DNA of 64,000 nucleotides. Origin: Oscillospiraceae bacterium. Lineage in GTDB: Bacteria > Bacillota > Clostridia > Oscillospirales > Ruminococcaceae. The notes below the pieces were generated by a model, which worked only from the letters and a program-made list of their open reading frames with translations, was not told where the DNA came from and made no database searches. The DNA is taken from the NCBI GenBank assembly GCA_021769725.1, contig JAETSI010000002.1, positions 1 through 64,000 of the forward strand, written 5' to 3'. A program made the translations under genes and the position numbers. Of the stretch, positions 9,122 through 20,063 are shown in pieces; the first letter of the stretch is position 1; the number at the start of each line of letters is the position of its first letter.

Positions 9122-11554
9122 TTATCCGAATTGCTCGGAGAGATAAATGGATATACGACTTTGTATCATTGAAGCGCAGTCTTCGGCGGAAGATTCGCCG
9201 TGGAAGAATTTTTCTATTTCCTCGTTGAAAATGCGCATTGTTTCGGAAGCCTGTTCGTTGGTGAAGGCTGCGTAGATATAGGACTGATCGCTTGGCTTTG
9301 CGGAATCTATAAACTTATTTACTTCTGAGACGACATTATCATCCACATATCCAAGACGTTCATAAATATACTCGCCGTTTTCGTCCTTTGTATATGTATC
9401 ATATGTAACGCCGCCGTAGTCTTTTATCTGCGAATTGTAAGTATCACCCATTGGCTGTTTGTCATATTCCTCTAAAATCTTCATGCCGCTTTTGGTTGGC
9501 GCAAAACTTGGCATCCAATGGTAGCTGTCGGTAAAGTAATAATCCCTGTAATAATCATCGCTGAGCATATGCTTTATAAATTGCCATGCAAGCTCTTTAT
9601 TATCAGAAGTTTTTGTAATACCGTATGAATTGGACATAGCCTGTATTAAAGCGCCGCTGTTTTTCGATCCGGGTTTTCCCAGAACAGTAAACGGTTCTCC
9701 GCCGAACTCGCCTTTAGTTAAAGTGATATAGTCTTTATAATTCATAATAGAACCGTTGGTAAACAGTTCACGGTTTTCTCTGATTGCATAGTTGTATCTG
9801 CGCTGTTCAGCGTCCTGATCGTATTCTTCACCCTCGGATGCGTATGCATACTGATCGTCCGGAATACCCTCATATGCGTATTTCAGGGCACGTATGAAGT
9901 CCGGAGAATCAAAGCTGCATGAGACGTTTTTAAAGTCAAGATAATCGCTGAAACTATCAATACGAAGCCGCTGCCATTGGGTTTCTTCCTTGTTTTTAAA
10001 TTCGTCAGCCATGCCTGCCGGAGGCTCTTCAAGGAGATCCATATATGTGTTGAAATCCCAGTTTTGTATATCCCCCACAAATTCAGTCTTTGCCATGTAT
10101 GGGAGACGAACTCTGAACGATTCCGGCATCAGGTACAGATGACCGTTAAAATTATAGTCAAGATGTTCAAGCAGACTCGGTACAAGCGCATCACGGGTGA
10201 GGGTATCGTCCTTGTCCATGAATTCGTAGAGGTCGCAGTAAATATCCATGTTCAAGGTGTTGAATTCGCCGATCATTCCGTCTATTTCGCTTGAAACGAT
10301 AATATCGGGAAGATTTCTGTCAAGAGCGTCCTGTCTTATCTGTTCCGTGGCATCTTCATATTCTTCGCTGTCGCCGCCGTATGATTTCAGCGTTATCTGG
10401 TAATCCTGATTTTCGTCATTGAAGATTTCAATATATTCTTCCAAAGGCCAGTTCCTGCCATAAAAGCCGATTGTGAGCGTCGGGATGTTTTCAAGTTCCG
10501 AGGGATCGCATGGAATAAAACGCTTTATTTTGCATGTCCAGTTGCTGTAATTGGTTATCGGAACTGCAAAATTGCCGTCCGGGCACATGACAAAGTTTGA
10601 AAAGTTACTTGAGTTCAGCCCTGCACGGTTGACGCTGAACAGAGGAACAATAGAATTATCCCCGGATCTTATGCCGTATATAGTGGTCATGGAGCGGATG
10701 AACATGGTATAATCGCCCCAGCCCGGCTCTATTTCTCCGTAGACAGTCTCGGAAAGTCCATATGTCACCAAGCTTTTTTTCGTTTCGCCCTTGTTGGTTA
10801 TTTCACGGAGCTGTATGTTGTCAGCATCGGTGCGAACGGCAGCGATAAGCTTTCCACTGCTGTTTTTTCCGATATTCTCAACTGTTTCTCCGTCATTTGC
10901 AGTTAGTGCGCCAATATATGTACCGTCTACAGAGAATACCTCGTAACTGCCGTCAATATTTACAATAACTGTTTTTCCGTCTGAAACGCAGTCGGTTATC
11001 TGCGTCATCTGCTCCGGAAGCGTCGGAAAATCTTTTATTTCGTTGTCAGAGAGAAGACTTCCGTCGGTGGAATAGGTCAATATCCTGAATTTATACTCTG
11101 CCGCCGCTTCGTATTCTTCATAGTTATAATCCTCGGAGTTTGGATCAGGGGCGGGAAGATCGCCATAGCTTACATCGTTTATAAATGTTACAAATATCCC
11201 ATCCTCTGAAACGTCGGGCATATATGCAGCGCCGTATTTGAAATCGGGGATATCTACTTTGGTAAACGATGTAAAATCAGCGTCTGTAATCCAGAAAGCG
11301 ACTCCGCCTGAGCCATAGCCGATCACAAAATATTTTGAGCATTTGTCAAAGGGATCAACACTGTAGATCATTGTCATATCCTCTGGCAGCTTAATGATAT
11401 CGCCTTTATAAGCAATGTTGTTCATTTTTTCAGCCGTAAATGAGCGTGAAACTTCGTTTTTCTTATTTGTTTTACTACAGGAAAAAGCAGAAGTACAAAG
11501 AACAATTGCAGAAATTACTGCGACTAATTTTTTCATATAAACACAACCTCTCAT
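9122..11554 (-). CDS. Extracellular solute-binding lipoprotein, paralog of 6583-9111
   Basis: Lipobox IVLCTSAFSC; same domain layout (ELAWQFIKHMLSDDYY, RNLPDIIVSSEIDGMIG). Confidence 0.75.
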   Translation of the reverse strand: MRGCVYMKKLVAVISAIVLCTSAFSCSKTNKKNEVSRSFTAEKMNNIAYKGDIIKLPEDMTMIYSVDPFDKCSKYFVIGYGSGGVAFWITDADFTSFTKVDIPDFKYGAAYMPDVSEDGIFVTFINDVSYGDLPAPDPNSEDYNYEEYEAAAEYKFRILTYSTDGSLLSDNEIKDFPTLPEQMTQITDCVSDGKTVIVNIDGSYEVFSVDGTYIGALTANDGETVENIGKNSSGKLIAAVRTDADNIQLREITNKGETKKSLVTYGLSETVYGEIEPGWGDYTMFIRSMTTIYGIRSGDNSIVPLFSVNRAGLNSSNFSNFVMCPDGNFAVPITNYSNWTCKIKRFIPCDPSELENIPTLTIGFYGRNWPLEEYIEIFNDENQDYQITLKSYGGDSEEYEDATEQIRQDALDRNLPDIIVSSEIDGMIGEFNTLNMDIYCDLYEFMDKDDTLTRDALVPSLLEHLDYNFNGHLYLMPESFRVRLPYMAKTEFVGDIQNWDFNTYMDLLEEPPAGMADEFKNKEETQWQRLRIDSFSDYLDFKNVSCSFDSPDFIRALKYAYEGIPDDQYAYASEGEEYDQDAEQRRYNYAIRENRELFTNGSIMNYKDYITLTKGEFGGEPFTVLGKPGSKNSGALIQAMSNSYGITKTSDNKELAWQFIKHMLSDDYYRDYYFTDSYHWMPSFAPTKSGMKILEEYDKQPMGDTYNSQIKDYGGVTYDTYTKDENGEYIYERLGYVDDNVVSEVNKFIDSAKPSDQSYIYAAFTNEQASETMRIFNEEIEKFFHGESSAEDCASMIQSRISIYLSEQFG

Positions 11555-11758
11555 AAAAGTGTTTTCATAAGTAAGTGATTTTATTGAATAAAAAAGACGA
11601 AAAATTCGTAATAATTGTAGATATGCACAAATATAAGCTTAAAAGTATGTTAATTATCACGAAATTTAATTTAGGTCTTTTATTTTTTGCGAAGCTGTGT
11701 TATAATTAAAGAAATATACGGAATGCATTTCCAGGCAGTCAATATGTGACTGTTCTTA

Positions 11759-11918
11759 GAGCCTGTTTAATATCTCGCTGCGCACGTCTTTTCGGCAAAT
11801 TTTGCCGATGTATGCGTTGAAAAAGCTCACTATACGTCAGTATGCTTTCGCTTTTTCGTCTTGTCCTCGGTAAAATTATGCTCAAAAATCCGTACACACC
11901 GAGATGTTAAACAGGCTC
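11759..11918. mobile_element. MITE-like palindromic element, about 160 bp, with possible TTA target duplication
   Basis: Ends gagcctgtttaatatctcg / cgagatgttaaacaggctc are inverted repeats; TTA flanks both sides (11756-11758, 11919-11921). Confidence 0.65.
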
Positions 11919-11940
11919 TTACAAAATTTTTGTTCAGTAG

Positions 11941-13860
11941 GTGTTAAGAATGGGTAATATAATTAATATTGCAGTTATTGTATCCGGTCTGGATGAAGAA
12001 TACCAGAGCAACATTATAGGAGGAATAAACCGATTTGCTCGTGAAAACGAGGTGAATGTTTCTTACTTTGCCGCTTTTGGAGGAATGCTTGCAAGCAAAA
12101 GATTCGATATAGGCGAGTACAGTATCTATAATATGGTTGATTTCACAAAATTTGACGGTGTTCTGCTTATGACAAATACTATCTGTGCCCCGGATGTAAA
12201 AGAACGCATAGTAAATAAAGTCAGAAAAGCAGGTATTCCGGCTGTGGTTATTGACAACTCGGAATATTCCGATATGTATGATATATGCATTGACAATACC
12301 GCCGCTATGGAGGAGATTGTAAATCACGTTATAACTGAGCACGGCGCTAAGGTCATAAATTATATTTCAGGTCCACTTTCAAATCCGGAAGCAAAGGACA
12401 GATACGAGGCTTTTCTTAGAGTAATGAGTGAAAATGATCTTGAAGCTGACCCGGCAAGAGTGTTCTACGGCGAGTTCAGAAGCGGCGACGGAAAACTGGC
12501 TGTGGATGAATTTGTAAAATCAGGCTTATCACTGCCCGACGCTTTTATCTGTGCCAACGATGCCATGGCTCTGACCGCTGTTTCCGCTCTTCAGAAGCTT
12601 GGCTACAGAGTGCCGGATGATGTTATTGTTACAGGCTTTGACTATACATACAATGCAAGAAATTTTTGCCCTGCCCTTACTTCGGTTAAAAGGCCGCTGT
12701 TTACATCAGGATATAAGGCTTGCAGCATTATTTATGATATTATCAGCGGCGGCAAACCTCACAAGAGTACGAGACTGGAGGCATATCCCGTATTTTCGGA
12801 AAGTTGTGGCTGTCTGACTGAATCTCCCGATGATTTCAGGGACTTTAAGAGACGTACATACAAGAATACAGAGAATTCAAACGCCAACGTTTCCATGCTC
12901 AACCGCCTTACGGCAGGGTTGGCTGAAACTGAAACGGTTGAAGAGCATATGAACATTATCGGTGATTTTGTCGAAGAACTTGGCTGTGAGAAATTCTGCC
13001 TGTGTCTTGCCGACGATTGGCAAGACACATACGGCGGTCCTACTGTCACTGAGGACGGTGGCAGTTCTTTCTCGTCGTATATGACTGCTCCGCTTATCTG
13101 GGACAGAGGGGGAAGAAGAACGGTAAGTTGTTTCCCGAGCAGCAATATGTATCCGGAAGAACAGCTTACAGGAGGAAATATCAGTTATTTCCTGCCGCTT
13201 CACTTCCGTGAAAGATGCTTGGGATATTACATAATCACCAACGGCGATTTTCCTGTCAGCAGTCTTCTTTGCCATACCCTTACAATGACTATTAGCAATT
13301 CAATTGAAAATATCCGCAAGCTCTATCATCTTAACAAGGCAATGGAAGAACTGAACAGGATATATGTAATTGATCCGCTGTGCAATATTTACAACAGAAA
13401 CGGCTTTATAAATCAGGCTGATGATATGTACAAAGAATGTGTGAAGAAGAAAAAACGCATTATGCTCAGCTTTGTTGATATGGACGGATTGAAGTTTATC
13501 AACGATAATTATGGTCATAACGAGGGAGATTTTGCTATTCAGCGCCTGGCAGGAATTATAAACGAGTGCTGCGATCATTCTGCGATATGCGCACGTTTTG
13601 GCGGCGATGAGTTTGTAATCTTTGACACAAATGCGTCAGAGGGCAGTCCTGAGTCACTGGCAAGAAAGCTTAGTGTGAAACTGGACAGTATAAACGCTAT
13701 TATTAAAAAGCCTTATACTCTTTCTGCAAGCGTAGGAAGTATTCTGTCAGTTCCAGGAGATAACGACACGCTGTACAGTCTTATCAAGCAGGCAGATGAT
13801 AAGATGTACGATGTCAAGAAAAAGAAACACAACGCAAGAAAGTCCGAAAAAATATCATAA
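11941..13860 (+). CDS. LacI-type periplasmic-binding-like sensor domain with C-terminal GGDEF diguanylate cyclase
   Basis: DAFICANDAMALTAVSALQKLGYRVPDDVIVTGFD is LacI-like with no HTH; C-term has FVDMDGLKFINDNYGHNEGDFAI and ARFGGDEFVIF. Confidence 0.88.
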   Translation: MLRMGNIINIAVIVSGLDEEYQSNIIGGINRFARENEVNVSYFAAFGGMLASKRFDIGEYSIYNMVDFTKFDGVLLMTNTICAPDVKERIVNKVRKAGIPAVVIDNSEYSDMYDICIDNTAAMEEIVNHVITEHGAKVINYISGPLSNPEAKDRYEAFLRVMSENDLEADPARVFYGEFRSGDGKLAVDEFVKSGLSLPDAFICANDAMALTAVSALQKLGYRVPDDVIVTGFDYTYNARNFCPALTSVKRPLFTSGYKACSIIYDIISGGKPHKSTRLEAYPVFSESCGCLTESPDDFRDFKRRTYKNTENSNANVSMLNRLTAGLAETETVEEHMNIIGDFVEELGCEKFCLCLADDWQDTYGGPTVTEDGGSSFSSYMTAPLIWDRGGRRTVSCFPSSNMYPEEQLTGGNISYFLPLHFRERCLGYYIITNGDFPVSSLLCHTLTMTISNSIENIRKLYHLNKAMEELNRIYVIDPLCNIYNRNGFINQADDMYKECVKKKKRIMLSFVDMDGLKFINDNYGHNEGDFAIQRLAGIINECCDHSAICARFGGDEFVIFDTNASEGSPESLARKLSVKLDSINAIIKKPYTLSASVGSILSVPGDNDTLYSLIKQADDKMYDVKKKKHNARKSEKIS

Positions 13861-13905
13861 GAAAAACAGCGTCTGACCGGTATAGTCAGACGCTGTTTTT
13901 GTCAA
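13861..13905 (+). terminator. Terminator hairpin (aacagcgtctgac...gtcagacgctgttttt)
   Basis: 13-bp inverted repeat then T-run. Confidence 0.85.
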
Positions 13906-14303
13906 TTCTTTTTAAAGCCAAGAACCTTTACTGCAGCTACAGGATTACCGTCCTCGTCGGTTACACTCACATTGTAGCAGCACGTGGATCTGCCGTCCTT
14001 TATAAGTTCAGTTTCAGCAATGATGCGTTTCGTTTTGGGTGTGTCTACAAAGGAAATGTCCGTATTTACAGATACAGTGCCGATCTTTTGCCAGTTAGCT
14101 GCAACGGCAAAGGCAAAATCAGCCAGTGTGAAATATACGCCTCCCATAACGCCTCCGGCAGCGTTTTTGTGATGTTCGCTGATAGTAAGGCTGACCTTTG
14201 CATAATGTTCTCCGACCTCGTCAATAACAGCGCCGGCTTCCGTCGCAAAGCGGTCGTTTTTGAATAATTCACGGATTTGTTCAAGTTCCTCTGGTGATAT
14301 CAT
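13902..14303 (-). CDS. PaaI-family hotdog thioesterase
   Basis: AAGGVMGGVYFTLADFAFAVAAN and the overall hotdog pattern. Confidence 0.8.
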   Translation of the reverse strand: MISPEELEQIRELFKNDRFATEAGAVIDEVGEHYAKVSLTISEHHKNAAGGVMGGVYFTLADFAFAVAANWQKIGTVSVNTDISFVDTPKTKRIIAETELIKDGRSTCCYNVSVTDEDGNPVAAVKVLGFKKN

Positions 14304-14316
14304 TGCTTTTTCCTCC

Positions 14317-15069
14317 TCAGCCTAAAACAGCAGACATATCGTAAAGTCCGGGTTCCTGATCTTTCAGGAAAACGGCGGCATTTATTGATCCTTCAGCGAA
14401 AACAGTCTTTGAAGCGGCAGAGTGAGACAGTGTGATTACTTCATCGTGACCTGCAAAGATAATATCGTGTTCACCTACAATAGTTCCGCCACGGATAGCG
14501 TGCATACCGATCTCGGATTTTTCACGTTTCTGACGGCGTGAATGACGGTCGTAAACAAAGTGTTTTGAGTTGTTAAGAGTCTCGTTGATAGCGTTAGCCA
14601 GCATGATAGCCGTACCGCTCGGAGCGTCGATTTTCTGATTGTGGTGCTTTTCAACGATCTCTATATCAAACTGACCGCCCAGAACGGCAGCAGCTTTTTT
14701 AGCAAGCTGTACAAGCAGATTGATGCCCAGAGACATATTGAAAGTAAAGAAAACCGGGATCTGTTCAGAAGCATTCCTGATCTTCGCAATCTGTTCGTCG
14801 CTGTAACCCGTAGAAGCTACAACAAGCGGAACACCTGTTGACAGGCAGTATTCAAGAAGTCCATCCAGTGAGGCGGGGTTGGAAAAGTCGATGATAACAT
14901 CAGGCTTTACCGGGAGTTTTGAAGGGGAATCAACAATGGGAAAATCGGCGTACTGATGTGTGTACAGATCAATTCCAGCAACAACGGCACAGTCATCACG
15001 ATCCTGGATGCAGCTGTAAATGGTTTTTCCCATTTTTCCGTTAGCGCCGCATATAGCAATATTTGTCAT
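14317..15069 (-). CDS. dapB: 4-hydroxy-tetrahydrodipicolinate reductase
   Basis: ICGANGKMGKTI, IDFSNPASL, EIVEKHHNQKIDAPSGTA, GEHDIIFAG. Confidence 0.95.
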   Translation of the reverse strand: MTNIAICGANGKMGKTIYSCIQDRDDCAVVAGIDLYTHQYADFPIVDSPSKLPVKPDVIIDFSNPASLDGLLEYCLSTGVPLVVASTGYSDEQIAKIRNASEQIPVFFTFNMSLGINLLVQLAKKAAAVLGGQFDIEIVEKHHNQKIDAPSGTAIMLANAINETLNNSKHFVYDRHSRRQKREKSEIGMHAIRGGTIVGEHDIIFAGHDEVITLSHSAASKTVFAEGSINAAVFLKDQEPGLYDMSAVLG

Positions 15070-15144
15070 GTTTTACACTCCTATTTTTGAATTCTGAACC
15101 TGTCTGTATAATGATGTTGTGCAGACAGGTTTTATGGTAAACGA

Positions 15145-16035
15145 TTACTTAATAAGACCGTGCCTTTTCATAGAAGCCTGGAGTACAGCCTTATGTTCCT
15201 CAGACATTTCACAGAGAGGGAGACGGCAGGGACCTGCGTCCATGCCCATCATATTTACGGCTGCCTTTATGGGGATGGGATTTACTTCTATAAACAGGTT
15301 GTTTATAAGATCAAGATATTCTATCTGGAGCTTTGCCGCCTCTGCAAAATTGTTGTCAAGGCACAGCTGTACCATATCGTGAGTCTCCTTGGGGATAACG
15401 TGGGAAAGTACAGAAATAACGCCCTTTCCGCCCAGTGACATAATAGGCACGATCATATCGTCGTTGCCGCTGTAAACGTCGATCATATCGCCGCATTCTG
15501 CAATAAGCTTAGCAGCATAGCTGATATTTCCGCTTGCCTCCTTGACGGCTACGATATTAGGATGCTTTGCAAGCGCCTTAACGGTGGCGACATCCATATT
15601 CATTCCTGTTCTGCCGGGGATATTGTAAAGGATTATCGGAATATTGACAGCATTTGCAACAGCAGTGAAGTGAGCTATAAGACCGCTCTGAGTGGTCTTG
15701 TTGTAGTAGGGGGTGACGAGGAGAAGTCCGTCCGCACCGGCAGATTCGGCTTCTCTGGAGAGATCAGCGGCATATTTTGTATCATTGCTGCCCGTACCTG
15801 CGATAACCGGAACACGGTGCGCCGTTTTTTCAACGGCAAAGCGGATGCATTCAAGATGTTCTTCGTCTGTCATTGTAGAAGCTTCGCCTGTAGTACCGCA
15901 GATAACGATAGCGTCGGTGTGATTTTCTATCTGGAAGTCGATAAGTTCTCCCAGCTTTTTATAATTTATAGAACCGTCGGCGTTCATAGGGGTAATAATT
16001 GCTATGGCTGCGCCGGTAAAAATGGTATTCTTCAT
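15145..16035 (-). CDS. dapA: 4-hydroxy-tetrahydrodipicolinate synthase
   Basis: GTTGEASTMTDEEH, LLVTPYYNKTTQSGLIAHF, ILYNIPGRTG, VAVKEASG. Confidence 0.96.
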   Translation of the reverse strand: MKNTIFTGAAIAIITPMNADGSINYKKLGELIDFQIENHTDAIVICGTTGEASTMTDEEHLECIRFAVEKTAHRVPVIAGTGSNDTKYAADLSREAESAGADGLLLVTPYYNKTTQSGLIAHFTAVANAVNIPIILYNIPGRTGMNMDVATVKALAKHPNIVAVKEASGNISYAAKLIAECGDMIDVYSGNDDMIVPIMSLGGKGVISVLSHVIPKETHDMVQLCLDNNFAEAAKLQIEYLDLINNLFIEVNPIPIKAAVNMMGMDAGPCRLPLCEMSEEHKAVLQASMKRHGLIK

Positions 16036-16074
16036 AAATAAGTTCCTTTCATATATGCGGACGTTTGTCGAAAA

Positions 16075-17154
16075 TCAGTCGAAGTATCCCTTAGCTGCAA
16101 GAAGTTCGGCAAGAAGCACGCCGCCGCCTGCCGCACCTCTTAATGTATTGTGCGAGAGACAAACGAATTTGTAGTCATACTGTGTATCTTCACGGAGACG
16201 ACCTGTAGAAACAGCCATACCTCCCTCAAGGTTTCTGTCAAGTTTAGCCTGTGGACGGTTGTCATCCTCGAAATAGTGGATAAACTGCTTCGGAGCGCTG
16301 GGGAGTTCAAGTTCCTGCGGAACACCCTTGAAATCAGCCCAGAGCTGAAGTATTTCTTCCTTGGAGGGCTTGTTTTCAAAGCTCACGAAAACAGCGGCTG
16401 TGTGACCGTCTGAAACGGGAACACGGAGGCACTGCGTCGTGATAGAAGGAGTTTCAGCCTTGACGATCTCATTGCCCTTGATCTCTCCCCATACTTTGAG
16501 GGGTTCCTGCTCGGATTTTTCTTCTTCGCCGCCGATAAACGGGATAAGGTTATCTACCATTTCAGGCCATGTCTCAAAGTTCTTTCCGGCGCCGGAAATA
16601 GCCTGATATGTACAGGCAAGAACGTTTTTGAGACCAAATTTTCTCAGGGGATGGAGCGCCGGAACGTAGCTCTGGATCGAGCAGTTGGACTTAACTGCGA
16701 TAAAGCCTTTCTTAGTGCCGAGACGCTTTCTCTGAGCCTTGATGATCTCAATGTGATCCGGATTAATTTCCGGAACTACCATTGGAACATCCGGAGTGAA
16801 TCTGTGGGCGGAGTTGTTGGAAACAATAGGACATTCAGCCTTTGCGTATGCTTCTTCAAGAGCCTTTATTTCGTCTTTTTTCATATCAACGGCACAGAAA
16901 CAGAAGTCTACCATTCCGGCGATCTTGTCAATATCCGATGTAGCGTCCATAAGAATCATATTCTTCATGGATTCAGGCATTGGAACTGTCATTTTCCAGC
17001 GGCTGCCTGCTGCTTCCTGATATGTCTGTCCGGCGCTTCTGGGTGAAGCGGCAAGAACCTTGACGCTGAACCAGGGATGATTTTCAAGCAGAGTTGCAAA
17101 TCTCTGACCTACCATGCCCGTTGCGCCGATAATACCAACATTGTACTGTTTCAT
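16075..17154 (-). CDS. asd: Aspartate-semialdehyde dehydrogenase
   Basis: VGIIGATGMVGQRF, KSNCSIQSYVPALHPLR, TYQAISGAGK; start at MKQYNVG. Confidence 0.94.
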   Translation of the reverse strand: MKQYNVGIIGATGMVGQRFATLLENHPWFSVKVLAASPRSAGQTYQEAAGSRWKMTVPMPESMKNMILMDATSDIDKIAGMVDFCFCAVDMKKDEIKALEEAYAKAECPIVSNNSAHRFTPDVPMVVPEINPDHIEIIKAQRKRLGTKKGFIAVKSNCSIQSYVPALHPLRKFGLKNVLACTYQAISGAGKNFETWPEMVDNLIPFIGGEEEKSEQEPLKVWGEIKGNEIVKAETPSITTQCLRVPVSDGHTAAVFVSFENKPSKEEILQLWADFKGVPQELELPSAPKQFIHYFEDDNRPQAKLDRNLEGGMAVSTGRLREDTQYDYKFVCLSHNTLRGAAGGGVLLAELLAAKGYFD

Positions 17155-17194
17155 AAATGATCTCCTTTTATAAAAAATTACTGAAAATAACAAA

Positions 17195-17213
17195 AACCGG
17201 TTGCAAACCGGTT
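17195..17213 (-). terminator. Expression-platform terminator of lysine riboswitch (AACCGGTTTGCAACCGGTTTTT)
   Basis: 7-bp stem and T-run between aptamer and asd. Confidence 0.75.
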
Positions 17214-17259
17214 CATCATACGTTATAATAGAAATATTGACATCGGTATAAACAATGCC

Positions 17260-17421
17260 GATAGCTCTCCACCATAAAGCATGATGACAGTCGCAGACCT
17301 GTTGAGCCTGTGACCAGAACTGAATTTACCGGAGACAGTCCTTCGGCGGAATTGCCTTTCACCGGACTTCAAAGGAACGGTCATCCTCTGTCCGCTTACT
17401 GATCGCATCCGCACCTCTACC
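17260..17421 (-). promoter_or_regulatory. Lysine riboswitch (L box) upstream of asd-dapA-dapB
   Basis: Minus strand GGTAGAGGTGCGG ... GTGAAAGGCAATTCCGCCGAAGG ... CTGTCATCATGCTTTATGGTGGAGAGCTATC; P1 GGTAG/CTATC as in the B. subtilis lysC leader. Confidence 0.9.
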
Positions 17422-17502
17422 TTGTTACTATAATAGCACTTAATTTTTGATATGTCAAGAGTTTTTTTATATTATTGCAAATTAAACGAAAAGGAGAATT
17501 CC

Positions 17503-18534
17503 ATGCAAATTTTAAAATCTGATTTTTATTATGATCTTCCCGAGGAGCTTATAGCTCAGACGCCGGTCGAACCGAGGAGCGCTTCCCGGATGATGTGTGT
17601 TGACCGACGTACCGGAGAGGTCAGCCACGACCACTTCTATAATCTATGCAATCATCTGCGTGAGGGTGATTTGCTGGTAATGAACGATTCTCGTGTTATT
17701 CCCGCCAGACTGTATGGAGAGAAGATTGGAAACGGTACGTTTATCGAGTTCCTGCTGCTTGAGCAGAAGGGCGATAAGGTCTGGGAGATAATCTGCCGTC
17801 CCGGTAAAAAGGCAAAGGTCGGCACAAGATTCAGCTTTGGCGGCGGACGTCTTACTGCTGAAGTAACCGAGGTAAAGGACGACGGAAACAGGATAGTCCG
17901 GTTTGAGTGCGAGGGAAATTTCTTCACTGCTCTTGACGATGTGGGACAGATGCCGCTGCCGCCTTATATCACGACAAAGTTGGAGAACAAGGAGCGTTAT
18001 CAGACGGTATATTCCAGAGAACTCGGCTCTGCGGCTGCTCCGACGGCAGGACTGCATTTTACTCCGGAGCTGCTTGACAAACTCCGTGAGAAGGGCGTAA
18101 AAACGGCATTTGTTACGCTTCATGTGGGGCTGGGAACTTTCCGTCCCGTGAAAGAGGATAACGTTCTCGATCACAAAATGCACAGCGAGCACTATTATCT
18201 TCCGAAAGAAACTGCTGATCTCATAAACGAGACAAAGGCTAAGGGCGGACGTGTTATTGCTGTGGGAACTACATCCTGCCGTACTCTTGAAAGCGTGACG
18301 ACGTTTTATAACGAGATATCCGAGCATGACGGATATACGGATATTTTCATTTATCCCGGCTATGAATTCAAGTGCATTGACGGTCTTATCACCAATTTCC
18401 ACCTGCCGGAAAGTACGCTTATAATGCTTGTTTCGGCGTTTATGGGATATGACAACACTATGAATGCCTACAAAAAAGCCGTTGAGGAGCGTTACCGCTT
18501 TTTCAGCTTCGGAGATTCGATGTGTATTTTGTAA
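17503..18534 (+). CDS. queA: tRNA preQ1(34) S-adenosylmethionine ribosyltransferase-isomerase
   Basis: [58 protein letters not shown]. Confidence 0.95.
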   Translation: MQILKSDFYYDLPEELIAQTPVEPRSASRMMCVDRRTGEVSHDHFYNLCNHLREGDLLVMNDSRVIPARLYGEKIGNGTFIEFLLLEQKGDKVWEIICRPGKKAKVGTRFSFGGGRLTAEVTEVKDDGNRIVRFECEGNFFTALDDVGQMPLPPYITTKLENKERYQTVYSRELGSAAAPTAGLHFTPELLDKLREKGVKTAFVTLHVGLGTFRPVKEDNVLDHKMHSEHYYLPKETADLINETKAKGGRVIAVGTTSCRTLESVTTFYNEISEHDGYTDIFIYPGYEFKCIDGLITNFHLPESTLIMLVSAFMGYDNTMNAYKKAVEERYRFFSFGDSMCIL

Positions 18535-18547
18535 AGGAGCGCTAAAA

Positions 18548-18922
18548 ATGGGTATTTCAGTATTTTTCAGGAGTATAGTCGAGAGCGATCCGGCACGGGT
18601 GATCGTCTGCGACCTTGGGCATAAGATAATCTATATGAACCCTGCGGCTTCCGCATTTTATGAACAGAAAGGTGTTCATCTTCTGGGCAGTTCGCTTCTT
18701 GACTGCCACAACAGTGAATCCAATGATAAAATCAGGGCTGTAGTGAAGTGGTTCGGAGAAAGCCGTGACAACAACCGGATATTTACATTCCATAACGAAA
18801 AGGAAAAAAAGGATGTTTATATGGTAGCTCTACGTGATGAAGACGGAAGACTTATCGGCTATTACGAGAAGCATGAGTACCGTACGCCGGAGACGGACGA
18901 GCCATATAAGGATATAAAATAA
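18548..18922 (+). CDS. Single PAS-domain protein
   Basis: VIVCDLGHKIIYMNPAASAFYEQKGVHLLGSSLLDCHN; no fused output domain. Confidence 0.75.
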   Translation: MGISVFFRSIVESDPARVIVCDLGHKIIYMNPAASAFYEQKGVHLLGSSLLDCHNSESNDKIRAVVKWFGESRDNNRIFTFHNEKEKKDVYMVALRDEDGRLIGYYEKHEYRTPETDEPYKDIK

Positions 18923-20062
<1,140 letters not shown>

Positions 20063-20063
20063 G

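Noticed and set aside
9122-11554. Possible assembly duplication of the lipoprotein genes
   Set aside because: The two copies are clearly diverged throughout, so this is an old tandem duplication rather than an assembly artefact.
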